DNA of 8,405 nucleotides from Candidatus Firestonebacteria bacterium RIFOXYA2_FULL_40_8 (GTDB taxonomy: Bacteria; Oederibacteriota; D2-FULL-39-29), in the NCBI GenBank assembly GCA_001778355.1, contig MFGS01000098.1, forward strand, positions 1 through 8,405, in the 5' to 3' direction. Numbering within the stretch: position 1 is the first letter of the stretch; each line of letters starts with the position of its first letter. The notes beneath the pieces were generated by a model, which saw nothing but the letters and a program-made list of their open reading frames with translations, made no database searches and was not told the DNA's origin. Shown here piece by piece: positions 1 through 6,237 of this stretch. The position numbers and the translations under genes were made by a program.

Positions 1-2108
1 AGCGATGTTATCGTCGGCACGCTCGTGCTTACACCAAAATACGCGCCCGTAGCATTTACTCCGTTTGTCGTCGTCACCTTCACCCAGTATGAACCCGGAC
101 TTAAACCTCCGGGAACCGCCGCGGTTTGTATAGTAGAATCATTTACCGCAGTATACCCCGTTATCGCTGCTGCTTCAGTCGCTGTATCCATTAATTTTAT
201 ACTTGTCACTTCTGCCGATCCTGTCGGCCAGTAACCGCTTCCGGTTATTGTTATCGTTGATATTCCGATATTTGACCCGCTTAAAGGATTAAGTCCTGTT
301 ACTTTCGGGCCTACTTTTACATTGAATTTTACAGTACTTGTAGTATTCGATCCGCCTGAAGCCGTTACCATTACATTATATGTCCCGGCTGTCAGTCCGG
401 AAGGAATTATGGCTCCCGCGATAAGAGTATCATTTACTACGCTGTAACCGGCAGCCAGTGTCGTTACGGTCGGAGAGGTATCCAGTCTTATTGCAGTTAC
501 CGTATTACTTCCTATTCCGCCGAAGTAGCCGCCTCCAAATATCGAAAGTGTGGTCAGCGTTTCATTCGCTCCTTCAGTCGGGGAGATATTTGTCACCGTA
601 ACGGCAGGCGCTGTCACAACAAATTTTACCGTCGAGGTTACGTTCGTTCCTCCCGCATTTGTTACCTGCACATTGTAACTTCCGACACTAAGACCTGCGG
701 GGATTTCAACATTAACAATGGTGGTGGCGCTGGCAACCGAGTAAGAGGTAACTGATGTCGGCGTGCCGGTATCAAGAGTAATCGCCGTAACATTACCGGA
801 CGTCAAGGCTCCGAAGAAGTTTGTTCCGGTTATTGTAATTGTTGTAATACCGGAGTTTATGCCGGTAGCCGCATTTAAATTAGTCACCTTCGGAGGTAAC
901 ACTATTTTTGAGTATCTCATGGTGCAGGGATCTGCGATACCACAGGACCAGATTACCGGCACATAAGAAAAACTTGAATTATACCTGCGGGCAATACCGG
1001 GGTACCCGTTGCTTAAATTATCCGTTGTAATAGCTGTTTCACTTGCATCCCAGGTCCCGCCGCTGTATTTCTTGTAGACAATATTAGACTGGTTGGCTGC
1101 AAAATATTTAACATAAAAGCAGTAAATGTCCGTACCGTCCGTTGTTAAAACAGGATACCCATCTAAAGCCGTACTGGAGATAGTAACTTCAGATCCCCAG
1201 GTGCCCGCACTGTCACACTGCTTGTAGAAAGCCCTTCCGGAGGAGAGAGTGTAAGCCAGATGTATTTTATTATCATCGGTAACCACCGGACTAAAGAAAG
1301 TACACCCGGTACCTACTATGGTTGTAATTCCGGACCAGGAACCGGGAGACCCCTCCGTCCACGTTCGCACATACACCCCGCCGCTGCTGCTGGTTCTATA
1401 TACATAGGTAGGCTTATTATTCCACATAAACAAAACATCTCCGGAATCCGCCCGGAAAAAATCAGGTGGCCCGCTAACTACCGTAGTCCAGGTTGCCCCT
1501 GCATTAGTTGAAGATTGCGCATATGTACCCTGTTGAGTTTTCCAGAGTTTGTTTGGAGATATCGTTTCATCAACACAAATAGAAACATAACCGGAAGCAG
1601 CTCCACCATTCCAGACATCTACAAGGCCGCCTATTTGAGTCCAGACTATCGGATCACCTGAATGCGTTAGCTTACGAAACCTAACAGCTCCGGGGGCAGT
1701 TACCGGTGCTCCAACTTCATTATATTGAGTATAGTAAATTATATAAATATCATCGTTGCTGTCCATCCAGACGCCAAAATGTTTTCCTGTTCCGGCACCG
1801 GCTATAATATTGGTCGCACCTGCGCCTCCGGCAAGATTAAACCAGTTTGCACCTTTGTCCCTTGACAACCTGGCTTTTATATCCGAAATATTATCATAGT
1901 AAGAATAAAAAGCAACAAGAGTACCATCTGAAGATTGTACAATTCTCCAACCGCTGTTATTATGAGCCGTAGCACTGGCGCCTGTTTGGTAATGAGAAGT
2001 AGTTCCAATGATAACCGGCGCGGCATGAGATAAATTTAAAGATATAATAAGTACTCCAAGAGAAAAGAGTACTTTTTTTAAATATGTTTTACAAATACTT
2101 CCGATCAT
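1..2108 (-). CDS. Large exported protein: sialidase-like beta-propeller plus IPT/TIG repeats (3' end outside window)
   Basis: The frame is open from the ATG at 2108 to the left edge: 702 codons plus two bases, no stop. An in-frame TAA at 2148-2150 limits the start, and AAGGA lies about 11 bases upstream. The signal peptide 'MIGSICKTYLKK' plus hydrophobic 13-26 ends near 'SHA' (29). Residues 32-400 look like a BNR/sialidase-like propeller. 'GWRIVQSSDGTLVAFYS' (53-69) resembles the (F/Y)RIP region with P->V, followed by a perfect Asp box 'SRDKGANW' (82-89) and a degenerate one 'STNAGATW' (200-207). Blade-type strands recur at about 116-127, 222-230, 277-288 and 323-334. IPT/TIG Ig-like domains follow at about 406-498, 501-597 and 600-694, with a fourth starting near 697; each has 'TITITG.(N/G/S)' or a variant and 'GSY.V.V' or 'GTYNVMV'. 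The full sialidase catalytic set is not evident, so binding is as likely as hydrolysis. It may end in a FlgD-like domain beyond the window. Confidence 0.87.
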   Translation of the reverse strand, partial: MIGSICKTYLKKVLFSLGVLIISLNLSHAAPVIIGTTSHYQTGASATAHNNSGWRIVQSSDGTLVAFYSYYDNISDIKARLSRDKGANWFNLAGGAGATNIIAGAGTGKHFGVWMDSNDDIYIIYYTQYNEVGAPVTAPGAVRFRKLTHSGDPIVWTQIGGLVDVWNGGAASGYVSICVDETISPNKLWKTQQGTYAQSSTNAGATWTTVVSGPPDFFRADSGDVLFMWNNKPTYVYRTSSSGGVYVRTWTEGSPGSWSGITTIVGTGCTFFSPVVTDDNKIHLAYTLSSGRAFYKQCDSAGTWGSEVTISSTALDGYPVLTTDGTDIYCFYVKYFAANQSNIVYKKYSGGTWDASETAITTDNLSNGYPGIARRYNSSFSYVPVIWSCGIADPCTMRYSKIVLPPKVTNLNAATGINSGITTITITGTNFFGALTSGNVTAITLDTGTPTSVTSYSVASATTIVNVEIPAGLSVGSYNVQVTNAGGTNVTSTVKFVVTAPAVTVTNISPTEGANETLTTLSIFGGGYFGGIGSNTVTAIRLDTSPTVTTLAAGYSVVNDTLIAGAIIPSGLTAGTYNVMVTASGGSNTTSTVKFNVKVGPKVTGLNPLSGSNIGISTITITGSGYWPTGSAEVTSIKLMDTATEAAAITGYTAVNDSTIQTAAVPGGLSPGSYWVKVTTTNGVNATGAYFGVSTSVPTITS

Positions 2109-2140
2109 ATTTTTTCTTTTCCTTATCACCGGCTCAAGGC

Positions 2141-2210
2141 GAAGCAATTACCCTCTATACCTGCCGCAAAAACCTTTGCTTTTCTTATTCTTTTTCCATA
2201 GTATTGCTTC
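2141..2210 (-). promoter_or_regulatory. Structured leader of the propeller/TIG gene
   Basis: In the minus-strand transcript GAAGCAAT (2210-2203) can pair with ATTGCTTC (2148-2141), a perfect 8-bp stem. It encloses a small hairpin, GCAAA-GGTT-TTTGC (2179-2166). The structure ends 32 bases before the ATG at 2108. Its place in the 5' leader suggests control of the downstream gene, but I could not match it to a known riboswitch class. Confidence 0.35.
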
Positions 2211-2220
2211 TTCCCGATTT

Positions 2221-2241
2221 AATCAGCCTTATTCGCTGATT
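2221..2241. terminator. Small hairpin after small exported protein copy 3
   Basis: AATCAGC (2221-2227) and GCTGATT (2235-2241) form a perfect 7-bp stem with a 7-nt loop, beginning 11 bases after the copy 3 stop codon in the direction of transcription. In the minus-strand transcript no U-tract follows, so termination would be weak. A T-rich tail follows only on the plus strand, where no gene needs it. It may protect a 3' end or mark partial attenuation before the large propeller gene. Confidence 0.35.
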
Positions 2242-2252
2242 TCTAATTTTTA

Positions 2253-2786
2253 TTATTCTTCCTGTCCTAAACTGATATTTCTTATATATATTTCTCTGAC
2301 GGCTTTTTCTTTATTCACAAATGTGAAATTTATCTTTTCAACATACACCTTCCAGCCCGGGTCTCTGCTTGCTCCCGTCACATCTATGTCAAAAGTGTTT
2401 TTGCCCGGCTTCACCGTTAAATCTTTGTCAAATCTGGGATTTTCATCCTGGAGAGACCAGTCGTCCAGGGCCCTTCTTTCCAGCCTGAATTTTATAATCA
2501 AGCTGTTTTTATCGGGATTTTCTATTTCCAGCTTTAATATGTTATACAACAACCACTCGCATTTTGCGAATTTCTTGACCTCAAGTGTCACTATTGTCTC
2601 CTCTTTGCCCGCGGGGATAACTATTTTGACACCCTCTTTTTCCTGTATATCTATTTTGACTTTTCCTTCAGCTGTCCAGGCTCCCGGCTTCTTTGTGTCT
2701 TTTATAGAAAACAGGACACCGTCTTCGGCAATTACCGGGACAAGCATTCCCAGAATTAACATTATCATAATTAAATTCTTTTTCAC
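2253..2786 (-). CDS. Small exported beta-sandwich protein (CBM-like), copy 3
   Basis: 177 residues, probably from a GTG at 2786. AGGA, overlapping the stop codon of the preceding gene, lies eight bases upstream, and this start supplies the Lys-Lys n-region of a signal peptide ('MKKNLIMIMLILGMLVPVIA', cleavage about residue 20). The 10-bp gap to the DUF4091 gene suggests translational coupling and a shared function. The mature chain is beta-rich: 'WLLYNILKLEIENP' at 78-91, 'FRLERRALDDWSL' at 100-112, 'VKPGKNTFDIDVTGA' at 125-139 and 'REIYIRNISL' at 164-173. This follows the same strand order as the genes at 4621-5271 and 5582-6178. There is no enzyme motif. A galactose-binding-like accessory module is the best guess; the family is not identified. 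Confidence 0.83.
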   Translation of the reverse strand: MKKNLIMIMLILGMLVPVIAEDGVLFSIKDTKKPGAWTAEGKVKIDIQEKEGVKIVIPAGKEETIVTLEVKKFAKCEWLLYNILKLEIENPDKNSLIIKFRLERRALDDWSLQDENPRFDKDLTVKPGKNTFDIDVTGASRDPGWKVYVEKINFTFVNKEKAVREIYIRNISLGQEE

Positions 2787-2796
2787 GCTTTTTATC

Positions 2797-4521
2797 CTAT
2801 TTTGCTAATTTTAATATTTCCTGCCCAATCTGCCATCTGTAATCATCCATTTTTAGATAATCAAAACCGGGGGTATGCTTTCTGTGGCTTTCCGGAATCT
2901 GGTCATTTACTTTTTTCATTACACTTTCCGCCGCCGCAGTGTTTTTTCCCGCGGCTTTTGCTTTCTTAACATACTCCGACAAAGTATACATATATTTATA
3001 GTCGTCAACGCCTTCTCTGATTCTTTCAAACCTTACAGTCGGATGCTGTTCTTTATCATAGTACATTGACAGGATCGAGACATTTCTTTCACCGTGACCG
3101 TACCAGGGACGGATGCCTTTTATGTTATACCTCCACATATAAAAACCGTGACCGAGTCTTTCCAGCCGGTCGTAACTTCCGATAAAACAAATCCATGAAG
3201 GTTTCTTTTTAGCAGCTTTTTCCCAATCGGGAGACATTAAGGAGTTAGCGCCAAACTCATCCAGAGTCGGTAAATCCCAGTGCGAGGCCAATTCCTCGGG
3301 CCTGTTAAAAGTCGCCATTAACCTGACGCCTTCAACTTCTCTGGCAGTCTTATAGTACTGCTCGGCGGATTTCATGGTTTTATTATAAACCTGTTCGCCC
3401 GCAACGGAAAGATATCCGAGTTCAGTTGTCAGATAAAATATATACGGAAGCCATTTATTTTTCACGGCGTTATCCCGCGTTTTTATTATCACGTCCTTGG
3501 CTTTATCATAGGTTGCCTGGCAAAACAGCTTGTCGCCGGTCAAACCAAACGGGCCGAAGGTAGACTCCCAGGTGGATTCACCCTGTATATGGAGATTAAA
3601 TAAAGCAAATTGCCCAGTCATTCCGGTTTTTTTTGCCAGCTCCATAACCTTATTTGCTTTTGTAAAATCATCATTATTCGCGCCTTCCGGAGCCAGATAA
3701 CCGGTCACCATGCCGGTCATACCGTGTTCTCTTGAAACTATCATTTCTTTTTCCAGCTCTTCAAAGTTCCAGGACCCTGCCATTATTGGAGACCAGGAAA
3801 CATCCGGCGGCTGGAGAAGTTTAAACGGCAGAACGGTTACGGTCACGGGAATCTCACTTAAGGGCTTTCCGGCCGGTGAAAATGTGATCTTACCTTTATA
3901 GCTTCCTTCTTTTGCGTCTTCCGGTATTTTTACATTTATCCAGATGGTTTTCGGTATACCCTGCGCGATTTTTGCAATTTCTCTGGTTTTCTCCAGAACG
4001 ACCGGTTTAACAATTACGGGATCACTACCCGAGCCCTGAGGGCGAAAGAGCACATCGTTTATCTGAAATGCGCCCGGGGCAAGCTTTTCCCCTTTCTCAT
4101 TTACAAATTCCGAGAGCATAATTTTGCAGCCCGTTAGATTCGTAAAAGGATATACTGAAAACACTATCGGTTCAAACTCCCCGAGCGCCGCAAATACTTT
4201 TAATTCTTTTTGCGCTATTTCCTCTTTTAAAGGATTTGAATAGGGGTTTACATCATACAAATAATTCCTAAAAAACACCAGGTAACCTTTCTTGCTATCC
4301 TCTGAAGAAGGAACAGGCTCTTTTGCAGGAGGAAGAGATTTGTCCTCTTCTTGAAGATAATTCTTCCCGACATTTATCTGGATTTCCAGAGTATCAAGAA
4401 GGTCTTCTGCGTATTTATCCGCTCTTAACGCCTTCATGGATTTTGTATCTGTAGCGTCAACTTTTGCATAGACAAGAGAACTCATTAGGGCAAGCGCTGC
4501 TATTAATGCATACTTTTTCAT
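2797..4521 (-). CDS. Exported DUF4091/GH123-like glycoside hydrolase homologue
   Basis: 574 residues from the ATG at 4521, which has AGGA seven bases upstream and opens a clean signal peptide ('MKKYALIAALALMSSLVYA', cleavage about residue 19). The frame is open to 4608, but those 29 codons precede the signal peptide and are probably not translated. Residues 75-232 look like the beta-sandwich N-terminal domain of this family ('GYLVFFRNY', 'ALGEFEPIVFSVYP', then 'GSYKGKITF'). Residues 240-515 look like a TIM barrel with C-terminal DUF4091 signatures: 'GFYMWRYNIKGIRPWYGHG' at 459-477 and 'RFERIREGVDDYKYMYTL' at 497-514. GH123 enzymes cleave beta-GalNAc by substrate-assisted catalysis using an adjacent Asp-Glu pair. 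The matching place here appears to read 'YLTTELG', giving T366-E367, so the stabilising Asp seems lost. Activity is therefore uncertain; it could act on another substrate or only bind glycan. It sits between two small exported CBM-like proteins. Confidence 0.85.
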   Translation of the reverse strand: MKKYALIAALALMSSLVYAKVDATDTKSMKALRADKYAEDLLDTLEIQINVGKNYLQEEDKSLPPAKEPVPSSEDSKKGYLVFFRNYLYDVNPYSNPLKEEIAQKELKVFAALGEFEPIVFSVYPFTNLTGCKIMLSEFVNEKGEKLAPGAFQINDVLFRPQGSGSDPVIVKPVVLEKTREIAKIAQGIPKTIWINVKIPEDAKEGSYKGKITFSPAGKPLSEIPVTVTVLPFKLLQPPDVSWSPIMAGSWNFEELEKEMIVSREHGMTGMVTGYLAPEGANNDDFTKANKVMELAKKTGMTGQFALFNLHIQGESTWESTFGPFGLTGDKLFCQATYDKAKDVIIKTRDNAVKNKWLPYIFYLTTELGYLSVAGEQVYNKTMKSAEQYYKTAREVEGVRLMATFNRPEELASHWDLPTLDEFGANSLMSPDWEKAAKKKPSWICFIGSYDRLERLGHGFYMWRYNIKGIRPWYGHGERNVSILSMYYDKEQHPTVRFERIREGVDDYKYMYTLSEYVKKAKAAGKNTAAAESVMKKVNDQIPESHRKHTPGFDYLKMDDYRWQIGQEILKLAK

Positions 4522-4608
4522 ATTATCATCCTGTCTTTCTAATTTTGACAACTCTTGCGCAATTTGACCGGCTAAAACCCTAAAGTCCCAGCCGGTCAGC
4601 ACCAACAT
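4522..4608 (-). pseudogene. Relic of a DUF4091-type C-terminal tail upstream of the hydrolase gene
   Basis: The 29 in-frame codons before the signal peptide encode '...DFRVLAGQIAQELSKLERQD'. The hydrolase itself ends 'DYRWQIGQEILKLAK' then stop. Without gaps, 4566-4522 matches the gene's own 3' end (2832-2788) at 32 of 45 bases; the second half is 'QIAQELSKLERQD' against 'QIGQEILKLAK*D'. This suggests the remains of a tandem paralogue whose body was deleted. It has no signal peptide and is probably not translated. Short length leaves convergence or chance open. Confidence 0.4.
4565..4598 (-). promoter_or_regulatory. Intergenic hairpin upstream of the DUF4091/GH123-like gene
   Basis: TGACCGGCT and AGCCGGTCA (4565-4573 and 4590-4598) form a perfect GC-rich 9-bp stem with a 16-nt loop in the 99-bp spacer between copy 2 and the DUF4091 gene. 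No U-run follows in the minus-strand transcript, so it is not a typical intrinsic terminator. It could be an mRNA processing or stability element. It lies within the tail-like relic, so chance is possible. Confidence 0.4.
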
Positions 4609-4620
4609 TTCTAGTAATTT

Positions 4621-5271
4621 TTATTCTTTTTCTACGTATAACTCCTGAAAATATATTGTATACTCCTCGCCCTTAGCTTTGCCTATTCCGAAAGTTCTCA
4701 TATTTCCTAAATCCAAAGCTCTGCCGCCGTTACTTACCAGAGATGACAAGTCTATACTCATGGTGTTTTCTCCCGGCTGAAATATTAAATTCCTTGAGAC
4801 ATAACTGCTGTATTTCCAGTTTTCCCAATTTTGACCAAAAGATTCCTGATCTGCTATTATCGCGCTGGCTGAAAGGGGTTTATCTCCATCAAGAAAATAC
4901 TTTATTACAAGGCAGTCATATTCTTTCCAATCTCCTCTTTTACCTTTTAACAAAGCCCCGTCGTGGGTTATTATAGAACACGATTCACCGTCTTTTAACA
5001 TTACTACTTTACCGCAATACATCTTTCCCTTGGCCGCGTGTTCTTTTGACAAGCTTGAGGTAAAGGACTTCGAATTATCCCCTGAGGCCCCGTTGGCAAT
5101 TATTTCACCTTTGTCAAATTTTATCAATTCCTTACGGTCGCCTTTTTTTAACGTCGCCCCGCCTTCCTCTTTTGCAGGTTCTTTTTTAGCACCTTTTTCC
5201 GCCGCATACAACACACTACCCGTCACCAGCATTATTCCTGCTACCGCCACTGCTCCCAACAATTTCTTCAT
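4621..5271 (-). CDS. Small exported beta-sandwich protein (CBM-like), copy 2
   Basis: 216 residues from an ATG with a very strong Shine-Dalgarno (AGGAGG, four bases upstream). The signal peptide is 'MKKLLGAVAVAGIMLV...' with likely cleavage after 'LYA' (residue 23). A charged Lys/Glu/Gly linker covers about 25-47. The folded part then shows 'GDWKEYDCLVIKYF' at 113-126, W149 and W152, 'FQPGENTMSIDLSSL' at 164-178, 'LDLGNMRTFGI' at 186-196 and 'YTIYFQELYVEKE' at the end. These match, in order, the equivalent strands of the genes at 5582-6178 and 2253-2786, so I read it as a divergent paralogue with a galactose-binding-like, possibly carbohydrate-binding fold. Three cysteines (86, 98, 120) lie in the exported part. 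No enzyme motif is seen. It ends 99 bp before the DUF4091 gene and is probably cotranscribed with it. Confidence 0.85.
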   Translation of the reverse strand: MKKLLGAVAVAGIMLVTGSVLYAAEKGAKKEPAKEEGGATLKKGDRKELIKFDKGEIIANGASGDNSKSFTSSLSKEHAAKGKMYCGKVVMLKDGESCSIITHDGALLKGKRGDWKEYDCLVIKYFLDGDKPLSASAIIADQESFGQNWENWKYSSYVSRNLIFQPGENTMSIDLSSLVSNGGRALDLGNMRTFGIGKAKGEEYTIYFQELYVEKE

Positions 5272-5275
5272 ATTT

Positions 5276-5281
5276 CCTCCT
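5276..5281 (-). promoter_or_regulatory. Strong Shine-Dalgarno AGGAGG
   Basis: AGGAGG on the minus strand, four bases from the ATG at 5271, fixes the start of small exported protein copy 2. Two further AGGAGG copies lie upstream on the same strand (5521-5516 and 5333-5328) without a sensible reading frame at usual spacing. Confidence 0.8.
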
Positions 5282-5327
5282 GTTTTATTTATTAATTTTA
5301 TGATGTTATTCCAAAGAAAACCCCGAG

Positions 5328-5360
5328 CCTCCTATATATTAAACACCATCGAGTAGGAGG
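5328..5360 (-). promoter_or_regulatory. Leader hairpin with competing pairings before small exported protein copy 2
   Basis: In the minus-strand transcript CCTCCTA (5360-5354) can pair perfectly with TAGGAGG (5334-5328), a 7-bp stem with a 19-nt loop. An overlapping alternative stem pairs AGACACC (5364-5358) with GGTGTTT (5347-5341; one G-U). The two share bases, so they exclude each other. The same CCTCC could also pair with the AGGAGG Shine-Dalgarno at 5281-5276. This may be a translational or attenuation switch; no known riboswitch class was recognised. Confidence 0.35.
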
Positions 5361-5366
5361 TGTCTG

Positions 5367-5396
5367 ATATTTTCGATATTTCCACTTCACTGTCAA
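5367..5396 (-). promoter_or_regulatory. Possible sigma70-type promoter upstream of small exported protein copy 2
   Basis: A perfect TTGACA is read on the minus strand at 5396-5391. At 17-18 bp spacing the -10 position is poor (AAAATA or AAATAT, at most 3 of 6 matches). The placement about 100-125 bp before the start codon would leave a leader containing the hairpins. The weak -10 keeps confidence low. Confidence 0.25.
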
Positions 5397-5581
5397 ATTT
5401 ACCCGTGTTTTAACTATATTTTATAAGGCATTTTTGGAGCAAATACGGAAAAAATAAACTTTTAAGAGAATATTCGATATTTTCACTGATATTATATGAA
5501 CCTCTCCGAGCTCATCCTCCTAAAAGATTGTCGGACAGGCTGCTCAGGTTTTTTTTGGAATAACGTTATAAATTTCTGGGA

Positions 5582-6178
5582 TTATTCTGTAAAGAATTCA
5601 AAGTCAGTAAAATACAAAACTGCAGGTTCGCTGACGAGATCGTAGGCGTAAATATGCCACTCAAGCATTTTCTTCAAATTGATATAAGTTTTTGCGTCGT
5701 TTACGGATAATATCGTGAAATCTATCTCTATTTCATTCCAGCCGGGACCTATGCTCCTGAAAGCATCGCTTCTAAAACCCCAGTCGTTGCCGCCGGGGGG
5801 TCCGTATCCCAGGTCCCGGTCCCTCACAACAAAACTTATTTTTACGCTGTAACTTTGAGGATTATATACTTTAAATTTTAATCCATCCCATTTGCTCCAG
5901 TCAGAAATCCTAGGGAACGCGGCTCCGAATTTTTCTTTTTTCTTTGTTAAAGCGGCCTTTAATAATTTACCGCCTTCTTTGGCATTTTCGGAGGTGAGTT
6001 CAAAAGCGCAAACATGTTTATCAGAAAGACTTAGATCGTATTTTTCTATTAACTTCGCACCGGGCAGTTCGCCGGCCGAAAAATTCAGAGCGTATTCTTT
6101 TTTTTCCGCGGACCAGGCGGACACTGAAAAACAAAACAGGAACAGTACCGCCGGCATCAATTCGAATATCTCTTTCAT
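5582..6178 (-). CDS. Small exported beta-sandwich protein (CBM-like), copy 1
   Basis: A 198-residue protein from the ATG at 6178. That start has AGGA six bases upstream and gives a signal peptide with hydrophobic core 8-21 and a likely cleavage after 'AWSA' (residue 24). An in-frame GTG at 6241 overlaps the previous stop as GTGA and also has a GGAG upstream, which would add 21 residues; I prefer the ATG. The mature part is beta-rich: 'DWSKWDGLKFKVYNP' at 93-107, 'VVRDRDLGYG' at 117-126, W133, 'GPGWNEIEIDF' at 144-154 and 'VLYFTDFEF' at 187-195. This order (W-x-x-W/Y-D, strand, W, PG-x-N-x-ID, final YF strand) resembles galactose-binding-like carbohydrate-binding modules of the CBM11/CIA30 type. 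No catalytic motif is visible. The same pattern recurs in the two other small genes of the locus. Exact family not recognised. Confidence 0.85.
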   Translation of the reverse strand: MKEIFELMPAVLFLFCFSVSAWSAEKKEYALNFSAGELPGAKLIEKYDLSLSDKHVCAFELTSENAKEGGKLLKAALTKKKEKFGAAFPRISDWSKWDGLKFKVYNPQSYSVKISFVVRDRDLGYGPPGGNDWGFRSDAFRSIGPGWNEIEIDFTILSVNDAKTYINLKKMLEWHIYAYDLVSEPAVLYFTDFEFFTE

Positions 6179-6237
6179 GTGTTTTCCTGACTCGTGGTTA
6201 GTATTAAATTTACGAACTCCAAAATGTAAACCTTTCT

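Larger units (their letters stand above)
5305..5564. repeat. 260-bp imperfect inverted-repeat element (MITE-like)
   Basis: The ends are an inverted pair: GTTATTCCAAAGAAAACC at 5305-5322 and GGTTTTTTTTGGAATAAC at 5547-5564, matching 17 of 18 bases when one is reversed and complemented. Inside, CCTCCTA occurs at 5328-5334 and 5516-5522 and its complement TAGGAGG at 5354-5360. A 13/14 direct repeat, TCGATATTTYCACT, lies at 5373-5386 and 5474-5487. It carries no transposase. A miniature inverted-repeat element is one reading; a structured untranslated region is another. No clean target-site duplication was seen. Confidence 0.5.
5272..5581. other. Intergenic region of about 310 bp with an inverted-repeat element and leader signals
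   Basis: This is the largest gene-free stretch in the window, between copy 1 and copy 2 of the small exported proteins. It is AT-rich, has no convincing coding frame on either strand, and holds the inverted repeats, candidate promoter and hairpins listed separately. A strong Shine-Dalgarno for the downstream gene is at 5276-5281. No clear intrinsic terminator for the gene ending at 5582 was found. Confidence 0.75.

Noticed and set aside
2109..2210. Possible c-di-GMP (GEMM) or preQ1 riboswitch in the leader of the propeller gene
   Set aside because: Short look-alike strings (GCAAAGG, GGTA...GGGTAA, and CCCTCTA on the plus strand) are present, but the paired tetraloop hairpin, the receptor and the conserved core order are missing, and the preQ1-like string is on the strand without a gene.
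2176..2808. Long plus-strand open frame of 210 codons
   Set aside because: It lies opposite copy 3 of the small exported proteins, which has a signal peptide, a ribosome-binding site and paralogues in the window; the plus frame is a low-complexity Phe/Ser-rich shadow.
4522..4608. N-terminal extension making the hydrolase 603 residues
   Set aside because: The extension precedes a clear signal peptide with its own ribosome-binding site and resembles a relic C-terminal tail, so the 574-residue start at 4521 is preferred.
5494..5517. Seven-codon minus-strand leader peptide after TAGGAGG (ATGAGCTCGGAG...)
   Set aside because: The Shine-Dalgarno abuts the ATG with no spacing and the frame closes after seven codons; nothing supports translation.
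6105..6178. Lipoprotein signal in small protein copy 1 (Cys16)
   Set aside because: The cysteine is preceded by Phe within the hydrophobic core ('FLFCFS'), which does not fit a lipobox; a normal cleavage site follows at 'AWSA'.
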